Source: an uncultured Clostridia bacterium
GTDB taxonomy: Bacteria; Bacillota; Clostridia; TANB77; CAG-508
Length of the DNA: 8,829 nt
NCBI GenBank assembly: GCA_947584125.1
Contig: CANPWI010000058.1
Coordinates: 1 to 8,829 of the forward strand
Reading direction: 5' to 3'
Shown here piece by piece: positions 1 through 5,961 of this stretch. The position numbers and the translations under genes were made by a program. Below the pieces are notes generated by a model that saw nothing but the letters and a program-made list of their open reading frames with translations, made no database searches and was not told the origin of the DNA. Each line of letters begins with the position of its first letter. Position 1 is the stretch's first letter.

Positions 1-1215
1 CTTGGTTATGAAATAGAAAGAAGCTATATGGATAATGATAAAGAAATCAAAAGAGCAGTAGCATTTGTATCAGCTGACGATATTTATGTAAGTAAAGATG
101 CAAAAGAACAAGACAAACAAGCAGCTTACAAAAAATACAATGTTGAATACAAAGATGGAAAAATAATTTACACAGATAGAATTGATACAATAAACAATAG
201 AGTAATAACATATACAGTAACAGCTTACGATAAATACTTAAATAAAACAGAATCAAAAACATTAGAATCAATTAAAATAAGAAATGATGGAAGCATATCA
301 AAAGAAGGTTGGGAGATAACATCAAATCTTGTTGAAGAAGGAAAAAACGAACAAAAATATAATTACAATGATTCATATTGTGAACCTGAAAAGGAAACAG
401 AAATTTCAAAAATAGCAAACAACAATAAAGATGACGAATATGTTGCAAAACTACCAACAGGTGAAAATGGTGAAATAATAATTTCACTTAGAGAACCACA
501 AGTATTAACAGGATTAAAATATAAAGCAGGAAATAATAATGTAATTAAAGATTATGAAATTCAAGTAAGCAATGACAATGTAAATTGGGAAAAAGTAAAA
601 GAAGGAACATTCAGTTTAGATAACAATAAAGAAGAAAAAGTTTACTTTAATAAAGAAGGTGACGACAGATACTATACTTACAATACATCCTATGTAAAAT
701 TAGTAATCAAAAACGAAAATCAAACTGAAATATCAATTGCAGAAATAGACTTATTAGGAGAATCAGGAGATAATATTGAATTAATTAATGAAGGTGTAGG
801 AATTCTAAAAGAAGAATATGTAGCACAACAAGGTGATGAAACACATGAAAAAGTATCAATTCCTGCAAACTCTATAGTATTTACAGGAACATACAAAGGA
901 AACCCAGCTTACAATGTAGTTAAACTTTGGAATCAAGATAACAAGATAATTAGTGGTTCACAAATAATATTTGCTGAAAATCCAGAACATGGAGAACTTG
1001 GAAATGTAACAGATGGTATTTGGGTATATTACATAGAACCAACAGATGATAATTATGAAACAGTTAAATCTTCACTTAAATCAATTAGAGCAGAGCTTAA
1101 CAGAGTAGATAATGCAGAAACAAACGAAGGAGAAAGACTTGTAAGTGATACATTTAGATTAGAATTACAAGATGAATGGACTAATTCTAAAATTGAATTA
1201 AAACCTAATAAATAA
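1..1215 (+). CDS. C-terminal part of a secreted modular protein with FN3-like, F5/8 type C-like and C-terminal accessory domains (5' end outside window)
   Basis: The frame is open from base 1 and the ATG at base 28 has no Shine-Dalgarno site, so this is the 3' part of a longer gene; 404 codons are visible. Codons 1-85 look like a fibronectin type III-like domain, with a GYEI start and the strand TYTVTAYDKYLN. Codons about 102-254 resemble a coagulation factor 5/8 type C (discoidin) galactose-binding fold, with the typical strand VSNDNVNWEKVKEGTF and a closing AEIDLLGE. Codons about 262-404 form another beta-rich domain (IPANSIVFTGTYKGNPAYNV) of a kind I associate with C-termini of clostridial M60-type peptidases, though this is from memory. 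No sorting signal, membrane segment or dockerin is visible; the protein ends ELKPNK. By inference it is an extracellular glycan- or glycoprotein-targeting enzyme whose catalytic part lies upstream. It is probably co-transcribed with the gene at 1299. Confidence 0.8.
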   Translation, partial: LGYEIERSYMDNDKEIKRAVAFVSADDIYVSKDAKEQDKQAAYKKYNVEYKDGKIIYTDRIDTINNRVITYTVTAYDKYLNKTESKTLESIKIRNDGSISKEGWEITSNLVEEGKNEQKYNYNDSYCEPEKETEISKIANNNKDDEYVAKLPTGENGEIIISLREPQVLTGLKYKAGNNNVIKDYEIQVSNDNVNWEKVKEGTFSLDNNKEEKVYFNKEGDDRYYTYNTSYVKLVIKNENQTEISIAEIDLLGESGDNIELINEGVGILKEEYVAQQGDETHEKVSIPANSIVFTGTYKGNPAYNVVKLWNQDNKIISGSQIIFAENPEHGELGNVTDGIWVYYIEPTDDNYETVKSSLKSIRAELNRVDNAETNEGERLVSDTFRLELQDEWTNSKIELKPNK

Positions 1216-1227
1216 TAAGAAAATTTA

Positions 1228-1274
1228 TGCCTAAGATGTGTGTATTTCTTAGATAAGAGATGCACACATAGGCA
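1228..1274 (+). other. Long intercistronic RNA hairpin without a U-tract
   Basis: The arms 1236-1250 and 1255-1269 pair over 15 positions, two of them G-U, around the tetraloop AGAT. A three-base bulge (AAG, 1233-1235) on the 5' side is followed by five more pairs, TGCCT (1228-1232) with AGGCA (1270-1274). The structure fills most of the gap between the stop codon at 1215 and the Shine-Dalgarno site at 1285. The sequence after the stem is AATGATATATG, so it does not look like an intrinsic terminator. More likely roles are mRNA processing or stability control between two operon genes, or partial attenuation. It matches no riboswitch or leader family that I recognise. Confidence 0.7.
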
Positions 1275-1298
1275 AATGATATATGAAGGGAGGATATT

Positions 1299-2195
1299 AT
1301 GAAACTAATAAATTTTAGTAAAAAAATAATGATAACAATACTTGCTTTAATTGTTAGCTTATCTGTATTTTCTGGATGTGCACTTGCAGATAATGAGAAT
1401 AAAGATTTATTACAATATAATTTAGGTGTAAGATTTGAACAAGACCAATCAAATGAAAAATTAATCCATATTATAATAGAAATGTCAGATGAAGACAGTA
1501 TTGCATCATTTAACATATCAGCAGATATAGATGTAGAAGAAGAAGCAGAGGTAGTATTTAATTTTAACGATACTAATATACCAGATAGTGACTTAAAACA
1601 AGCTGATATTAGCGAAATTACAAATGTAGATGGTAAAAAAACAAAAGAATTAAATATTTATTATGTTGGAACAAAAGAATTAAACCCAGATAATTCTAAT
1701 AGATTAGAAATAGGAACATTAGAATTTAGAAATGTAAATGGAGATAATACTACAATAAAAATTGATTCAGTTGAAGAAAAATCTGCTATATCAGCTATTT
1801 CATATAAAGATAATACACTTAATATAAATGAATTTACAGCTGTTTTAAATAAAAAAGATAATAGTGATGATAGTGGAAACCAAGGAGATAATGATAATCA
1901 AGGTGATGATGAAGAAAACCAAAATAATGGTAATGGAAACACAGGAAATAATGGTGGAAGTTCATCAAATGGAGGAAGCTCATCAAATGGAGGTGCTTCA
2001 CAAAATAATGGAGAAGGCTCATCAAATGGAAATGGGGCAGGACAAAATAATAGTGGAGTAACAAATCCATTTAAAACAGGTGCAAACAAATCTGTAACTT
2101 GGGCAATAATTACCCTTGTAGTATTAATTATTGTTGCAATCTTTATAAAAAAGAAAAAACAAGAATTAAGAAAGAAAACAAAACATAGTAAATAA
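1299..2195 (+). CDS. Cell-surface protein with cohesin-like beta-sandwich, Gly/Asn/Ser linker and C-terminal membrane anchor
   Basis: The start is set by GAAGGGAGG at 1285-1293, five bases before the ATG. Residues 1-30 are a signal peptide with a basic N-terminus, a hydrophobic core and a possible signal peptidase I site after CALA (residue 30). Cys27 in VFSGC only weakly resembles a lipobox, because Phe is at -3. Residues about 38-185 are beta-rich and resemble a cohesin or CBM-like sandwich (SIASFNISADIDV, LEIGTLEFRNVNG); this is a similarity judgement without an alignment. Residues about 186-254 are a low-complexity linker. Then come NPFKTG (256-261), a membrane segment (about 266-283) and a 15-residue strongly basic tail. 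This has the layout of a sortase substrate, but the motif is one residue longer than the EPKTG of the other two surface proteins here, so it may simply be a transmembrane anchor. It probably shares a transcript with the upstream gene and could tether that secreted product, which is speculation. Confidence 0.85.
   Translation: MKLINFSKKIMITILALIVSLSVFSGCALADNENKDLLQYNLGVRFEQDQSNEKLIHIIIEMSDEDSIASFNISADIDVEEEAEVVFNFNDTNIPDSDLKQADISEITNVDGKKTKELNIYYVGTKELNPDNSNRLEIGTLEFRNVNGDNTTIKIDSVEEKSAISAISYKDNTLNINEFTAVLNKKDNSDDSGNQGDNDNQGDDEENQNNGNGNTGNNGGSSSNGGSSSNGGASQNNGEGSSNGNGAGQNNSGVTNPFKTGANKSVTWAIITLVVLIIVAIFIKKKKQELRKKTKHSK
1956..2030 (+). repeat. 18-bp tandem repeat encoding GGSSSN in the surface-protein linker
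   Basis: Two adjacent 18-bp units (1956-1973 and 1974-1991) differ at a single base, and a third, more diverged copy lies at 2013-2030. They encode GGSSSN-type units of the flexible, wall-spanning linker. The unit length is a multiple of three, so copy-number change would alter linker length without breaking the frame. Confidence 0.75.
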
Positions 2196-2210
2196 ATTAT
2201 AAAATATAAT

Positions 2211-2248
2211 AAATGGAGTACATTTTATCATAAAATGTACTCTATTTT
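2211..2248 (+). terminator. Intrinsic terminator after the cohesin-like gene
   Basis: A perfect 12-bp stem (2216-2227 with 2231-2242, loop TCA) can be extended by five weaker pairs to 2211-2247. It lies 20 bases after the stop codon and runs into TATTTT. It ends the transcript carrying the genes at 1-1215 and 1299-2195 and separates it from the next promoter. Confidence 0.85.
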
Positions 2249-2308
2249 GCATTATAATATGTTGTATATAATAGGTAAAAAAATGCGTGAAAAAAATTGA
2301 AAAAATCA

Positions 2309-2337
2309 TTGAAATCATAAATATATTATGGTATAAT
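2309..2337 (+). promoter_or_regulatory. Sigma-A type extended -10 promoter of the M60 peptidase gene
   Basis: TTGAAA (2309-2314), a 17-bp spacer and TATAAT (2332-2337), with TG one base upstream of the -10 (2329-2330), make a near-consensus housekeeping promoter. Transcription should begin near 2344, giving a leader of about 50 bases. This rules out translation from in-frame codons upstream of 2344 and supports the start at 2395. Confidence 0.85.
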
Positions 2338-2365
2338 TTTAAAAATTTATCAAAAAACATAATGT

Positions 2366-2377
2366 GCCTTAAAAGGC
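2366..2377 (+). other. Short palindrome GCCTTAAAAGGC in the M60 gene leader
   Basis: Five-base arms GCCTT and AAGGC surround a central AA in the 5' untranslated region, between the predicted transcription start and the Shine-Dalgarno site. It is the most GC-rich patch in the intergenic region. It might be an operator or a small 5' hairpin. The half-sites recall the manganese regulator MntR box, but the spacing differs and I do not assign a regulator. Confidence 0.3.
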
Positions 2378-2394
2378 CAGAAAGGAAGGGTTTT

Positions 2395-5300
2395 ATGACA
2401 AAAAAATTTTTATGCTTAGCTGTAACAGCTACATTATTTTTTAATTTATTTTTGCCAATATTAAACAATTTTTCTTTCGCTAATACAGACACAGAAAAGA
2501 AAAATAAAAATAGTTATTGGAGTACAAAGAATGCACCTATTTTTTATGGAGCCACTAAAATTACAATAAAAAAGGATATCATAGACAATTTTGATATAAA
2601 AGATACAAGATTTAGAATTTTTGCAAAAGATTTTGAAGACGGAGACCTTACAACTAAAATAGAATCAGAAGGAACAGTTGATATACATACAGAAGGAACC
2701 TATAGTATTAAATATAAAGTTAAGGATTCACATAACAATGAAACAACTCTTACAGTACCAGTAATTGTAACTGATAATCCAGATGCAAAAATTAATGTAG
2801 AAAGAACATTATACACAATTCCATCAGTTTGGAATATGGATATTGCAGGATTTACAAGATGTAATTATGGGGATAGACAATTATTTGGTATATATATGCC
2901 AGAAGGTACTAGTATTAATGTAAGAGTATTAGAAGCTGATTCAAATATAGATATGGCATTTATTACAGATGACTCATGGAAAGATACAGCTTTATCACCA
3001 CTTAAATTTGATAAAAATAAACAAGAACAAGATTGGGTTACAATATCTAATAATAATGGTAAATCAGAAAATAAAGATACAAAAGAAGTTACAACAAACT
3101 TGTCTTTTGATGCAGTTCCATTATTTACTTCAAAGGTTTTATCAAAAGAAGATAATAGTTTAACAAAAACATACAAAGTAGAACTTGAATATGATACATC
3201 TGTTAAAGAATTAGTATATTATCATTATAAAGATGATGAAACAGAATTCTTTGAAAAATGGAAAGAAAGAAAAGACTCTTATGCAGTAGTAGAAAATGAG
3301 GTACTTACAATAGTAGTACCATTTGCAGATGTTGATAAATTAATTAACCATAATTTATGGACAGATACATTTAAAACATTAGACGAATATTTCGAATATT
3401 ATAAAAAAGTTGTTGATAGAATGGATGAAATAATTGGTTTAAGTTTAAATCCAGAAGATGTATTAGACCAAAATGTTAGAACAAAATATTTAGTAAGAGC
3501 TAATGTACATGGAGCAGGCGCAGCATATTATGCAGGTTCACATGTTGGTTCTAATGGTTCAAGTATAGCTGCATTTTTTCAAATGAACTGGGGTGGACTG
3601 CATGAAATTGCACATGGTTATCAAGGAACTTTTGGAAGAACAGGAAATCTAGCGGGACATACAAGTGATACAATGAATTTAGGAGAAACATCAAACAATA
3701 TATTAGGTTATTACATTCAAACAGATAAATCAATTTATACAGGAAAAACAGAATGGTTAGGAAAAATGTCAAAAATTGAAGAAGAAAAAAATCAAGAAAG
3801 ATTTAAAACAGAAAAAACTTATTATGATAAAGATGTATCTGCTAAATTATATATGGTAATAAACTTATTTGATGCTTTTGAAGGACCAGATACATATTCA
3901 AAAATGTTCAAGTGGTATCGTAGACAAATGAATGCAGGAAGAACTATGACAAATCAAGATGCTTATGTAGAAGCTATTGCAGATATTTATAATGTAAATA
4001 TTATTCCATATATGGAAGCTTGGCAATTAGATATTAGTGATGAGGTAAAAGAAAAAGTATATAGTCAAGATATGCCAACATTAAACATATTAAAAGATAT
4101 AGTATCAGAAGAATCAATAACAAAAGTAATGAATGGAGAAGAAATTTCAGAAAAATATGATTTAGTTACAAATGATATATTAAAAAATTATAATATCACA
4201 GGAAATTTAACAATAAATATTGATATTGATAACATAGAAAATGTAAAAGGAAAAATAATTAAAATAAAACAAGCAGATGAAATTGTAAAAAATGCTACAA
4301 TAGAAGGAAATACAGTAAAAATAGATAATCTTCCAGTTGGAACATATTATGTACAAATGCCAGTAAATAGTAATTATTCACAAGATTATATATATGTTCA
4401 AATAAAAGAAGGAAAAGAAAATGTATATAATTATGTTTATGAAAAAGCTGAAGAAAAGAAATATGATAACTATCAAAGAATTGAAGTACAAGGTATTTAT
4501 GGAACAAAAGGTTGTGGTGTAATATTTAGTGATAATTATACTAAAGCAAATATATCTTTTGGCGGTTCTAATATGGGAAATGCAGGAAATTATCTAAAAA
4601 TATTAGATGAAAATGGAAATGTAATTATAGAAGAAAAAGCTGATACTATAGAAAATAATGTAAACTATTTCAGCTATAAGAAAGATTCTTATGATGTTAA
4701 TATAAAGCCAGGATATAAAATAGAAATAAAAAATTCAAATATAGGAAAAGTAAAGGTATTTAGTACATTATCAACAAATGTAATTGATGAATTTACATCA
4801 AAAAATGCTGATATAACTTATGTAGTAACTGAAAATGGTTTAAAACTAGAAACAATGACAGATGATGAAGCAGAAAAGATTTCTTATAATATATTAAAAG
4901 AAGAATTAACAAAAATTATTAAAGAATATAAAGAAAATGTAACAGATGAAGAATTAGACAATAAATTAATAAACTTTAAGAAAAAATCTGAAGTATATAT
5001 AGCATATAATGCATTAAAAGATGAAGATAAAGAGGAGTTTAAAGAATTAATAAATAGAATTCTACAAGGTGGTAAACCAGTAATTACAACAGCTACAAAT
5101 ACACTTACATATAAAACAGGAACAAATGTTGACTTATATTCTTTAATTAATGCAAAAGATAATGAAGATGGAGAAATCAAAATAGACGAAAATAGTACAC
5201 AAATAGAAACAGACTTAAATAAAAATGAAGAAGGACAATATAATGTAACATACAGTGTGTCTGATTCTGATAATAATATTACACAATATAAAATGAAAAT

Positions 5301-5670
5301 ATCTATGGAAGGAGAAAAAATAACTCCAGGATTAGATAATAATAACAATGATAACAATGATAACAACAATAATAATAATAATAATAATGAAAATCCATCA
5401 ACTTCAGTTGAAGATAATAATTCACAGAATAATAATTCTCAAAACAATAACTCACAAAATAACAATTCACAAGGCGGAGATAGTCAGCAAAATAATTATC
5501 CAAAAAAAGAAGAAAATGAAAATTTAGGTCAAACTACTAACACATACAATTATTCACAAAATGATGAATTAGATGACGAACCAAAAACAGGTGATTTTTA
5601 TAAAACTGGTGCAGAAATAGTTACATTATTATCTTTAGCAGGAGCTGCAGTAATTAAAAAATATCTATAA
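2395..5670 (+). CDS. Sortase-anchored M60-family (enhancin-like) zinc metallopeptidase, probable mucinase
   Basis: This is a 1091-residue surface peptidase. An in-frame extension to 2287 exists, but the promoter lies inside it, and AGGAAGG (2383-2389) precedes the ATG at 2395. Residues 1-29 are a signal peptide (cleavage after SFA). Residues about 45-127 are a DUF5011-like Ig domain (EDGDLTTKI). The M60 region covers about 132-560 with HEIAH at 403-407 and Glu431 in MNLGE, fitting the M60 pattern HExxH-x(8,28)-E: two zinc-binding His, catalytic Glu404 and a third ligand. Residues about 598-685 resemble the mucin-binding domain of enhancins, about 688-800 are another beta-rich domain, and about 823-892 are helical. 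A second Ig domain (895-971) and an Asn-rich linker lead to EPKTG (1062-1066), a hydrophobic segment and KKYL. Known M60 members cleave mucin-type O-glycoproteins; the exact substrate here is inferred. It is probably transcribed alone and is a likely substrate of the sortase at 7754. Confidence 0.93.
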   Translation: MTKKFLCLAVTATLFFNLFLPILNNFSFANTDTEKKNKNSYWSTKNAPIFYGATKITIKKDIIDNFDIKDTRFRIFAKDFEDGDLTTKIESEGTVDIHTEGTYSIKYKVKDSHNNETTLTVPVIVTDNPDAKINVERTLYTIPSVWNMDIAGFTRCNYGDRQLFGIYMPEGTSINVRVLEADSNIDMAFITDDSWKDTALSPLKFDKNKQEQDWVTISNNNGKSENKDTKEVTTNLSFDAVPLFTSKVLSKEDNSLTKTYKVELEYDTSVKELVYYHYKDDETEFFEKWKERKDSYAVVENEVLTIVVPFADVDKLINHNLWTDTFKTLDEYFEYYKKVVDRMDEIIGLSLNPEDVLDQNVRTKYLVRANVHGAGAAYYAGSHVGSNGSSIAAFFQMNWGGLHEIAHGYQGTFGRTGNLAGHTSDTMNLGETSNNILGYYIQTDKSIYTGKTEWLGKMSKIEEEKNQERFKTEKTYYDKDVSAKLYMVINLFDAFEGPDTYSKMFKWYRRQMNAGRTMTNQDAYVEAIADIYNVNIIPYMEAWQLDISDEVKEKVYSQDMPTLNILKDIVSEESITKVMNGEEISEKYDLVTNDILKNYNITGNLTINIDIDNIENVKGKIIKIKQADEIVKNATIEGNTVKIDNLPVGTYYVQMPVNSNYSQDYIYVQIKEGKENVYNYVYEKAEEKKYDNYQRIEVQGIYGTKGCGVIFSDNYTKANISFGGSNMGNAGNYLKILDENGNVIIEEKADTIENNVNYFSYKKDSYDVNIKPGYKIEIKNSNIGKVKVFSTLSTNVIDEFTSKNADITYVVTENGLKLETMTDDEAEKISYNILKEELTKIIKEYKENVTDEELDNKLINFKKKSEVYIAYNALKDEDKEEFKELINRILQGGKPVITTATNTLTYKTGTNVDLYSLINAKDNEDGEIKIDENSTQIETDLNKNEEGQYNVTYSVSDSDNNITQYKMKISMEGEKITPGLDNNNNDNNDNNNNNNNNNENPSTSVEDNNSQNNNSQNNNSQNNNSQGGDSQQNNYPKKEENENLGQTTNTYNYSQNDELDDEPKTGDFYKTGAEIVTLLSLAGAAVIKKYL
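5335..5472 (+). repeat. Asn-codon run and 15-bp NNNSQ tandem repeat in the wall-spanning linker
   Basis: From about 5335 to 5389 the sequence is almost only AAT, AAC and GAT triplets encoding an Asn/Asp run. From 5416 to 5472 come one NNSQ and three NNNSQ units. Codons vary between copies (TCA/TCT, AAT/AAC), so the array is not freshly duplicated. Such spacers carry catalytic domains through the peptidoglycan; in-frame length change is possible. Confidence 0.8.
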
Positions 5671-5674
5671 ATAT

Positions 5675-5708
5675 AAAAGACTAGGAAATTTGTCGTTCCT
5701 AGTTTTTT
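5675..5708 (+). terminator. Intrinsic terminator after the M60 peptidase gene
   Basis: An 8-bp perfect stem, ACTAGGAA (5680-5687) with TTCCTAGT (5696-5703), has an 8-base loop and is followed at once by a T-run (5703-5708). The A-rich 5' flank can pair with the T-run. It begins five bases after the stop codon. Confidence 0.9.
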
Positions 5709-5868
5709 CTTGTCAAAAAAGATATAAAGATATATAGTTAAATTCGACAAATAAGTAAAAAATATTTGCACTATTAAAAACAAAAAAACGCTAAATATCA
5801 CCTAAATACAAACATATAAGTTGTTCATAAAAATTAAGCAATATTTAATAAAATAATACAAAAATTTG

Positions 5869-5897
5869 TTGACAAAAAATACAAAATCTTGTATCAT
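5869..5897 (+). promoter_or_regulatory. Promoter of the beta-helix surface protein gene
   Basis: A consensus -35 TTGACA (5869-5874) and -10 TATCAT (5892-5897) are separated by 17 bp, so transcription should begin near 5904. The -10 lies inside a perfect palindrome. The 160 bases between the preceding terminator and this promoter are extremely AT-rich; I see no gene in them. Confidence 0.8.
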
Positions 5898-5910
5898 AAT
5901 GATACAAGAT
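5886..5910. promoter_or_regulatory. Perfect 12-1-12 palindrome over the -10 box, probable repressor operator
   Basis: The arms 5886-5897 and 5899-5910 are exact reverse complements around a single central A. The core is TTGTATCATAATGATACAA. It covers the whole -10 box and the expected transcription start, a classic position for a repressor that blocks RNA polymerase. The 7-1-7 core GTATCAT-A-ATGATAC has the geometry of Fur/PerR/Zur boxes (for example Fur TGATAAT-N-ATTATCA) but differs in sequence, so I name no regulator. Confidence 0.7.
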
Positions 5911-5931
5911 AAAATTATTAATAATTTTATC
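5908..5931 (+). other. Perfect 24-bp palindrome in the 5' leader
   Basis: Arms 5908-5919 and 5920-5931 are exact reverse complements with no spacer, sharing three bases with the operator-like palindrome before it. It begins within a few bases of the predicted transcription start, so the mRNA could carry a 5'-terminal stem with a TTAA loop. Such stems are known to protect mRNA from 5'-end decay. A second protein-binding site is the alternative. Confidence 0.55.
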
Positions 5932-5961
5932 TTAATTCTATTATAAGAAAGGAGAATTAAG
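5931..5961 (+). promoter_or_regulatory. Hairpin that straddles the ribosome binding site of the beta-helix gene
   Basis: CTTAATTCT (5931-5939) is the exact reverse complement of AGAATTAAG (5953-5961), whose last base touches the ATG at 5962. The Shine-Dalgarno sequence AAAGGAG (5948-5954) sits mostly in the 13-base loop, with its last two bases in the stem. The 9-bp AT-rich stem could modulate initiation, for example with temperature or through a binding protein. It starts on the last base of the previous palindrome, so both stems could form together. Confidence 0.55.

Noticed and set aside
28..30. ATG at 28 as the true start of the first gene
   Set aside because: The frame is open to base 1, no ribosome site precedes it, and the preceding codons (LGYEIERSY) continue the FN3-like domain.
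1375..1383. Lipoprotein call for the cohesin-like protein based on Cys27
   Set aside because: Phe at -3 does not fit the lipobox well, CALA gives a good signal peptidase I site, and the C-terminal anchor makes a lipid anchor unnecessary; kept only as a minor alternative.
1834..2089. Overlapping open frames on both strands across the cohesin-like gene linker
   Set aside because: They are by-products of the low-complexity GGA/TCA/AAT repeat, with composition such as His/Leu-rich or Met/Glu-rich runs and no ribosome sites.
2247..2272. Second promoter candidate, TTGCAT plus TATAAT, upstream of the M60 gene
   Set aside because: The spacer is only 14 bp, and the candidate at 2309-2337 is far better.
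4884..5369. A 161-codon open frame on the minus strand
   Set aside because: It lies antisense inside the M60 gene, is a Ser/Leu/Ile-rich mirror of AT-rich coding DNA, and shows no ribosome site or recognisable domain.
5335..5472. CRISPR-like array in the repetitive linker region
   Set aside because: The units are 15 bp, in frame and without spacers; they encode NNNSQ repeats.
5711..5716. Minus-strand TTGACA after the M60 terminator
   Set aside because: No -10 box lies at a suitable distance, and no minus-strand gene would be served.
5688..5752. ATTTGTCG in the terminator loop (5688-5695) is complementary to CGACAAAT (5745-5752), suggesting an alternative fold
   Set aside because: The downstream segment lies after the T-run, so it would rarely be transcribed, and an 8-bp match is plausible by chance here.
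5598..5801. Minus-strand hydrophobic open frame over the end of the M60 gene and the intergenic region
   Set aside because: It crosses the M60 terminator, its hydrophobicity reflects T-rich antisense sequence, and I saw no convincing start signals.
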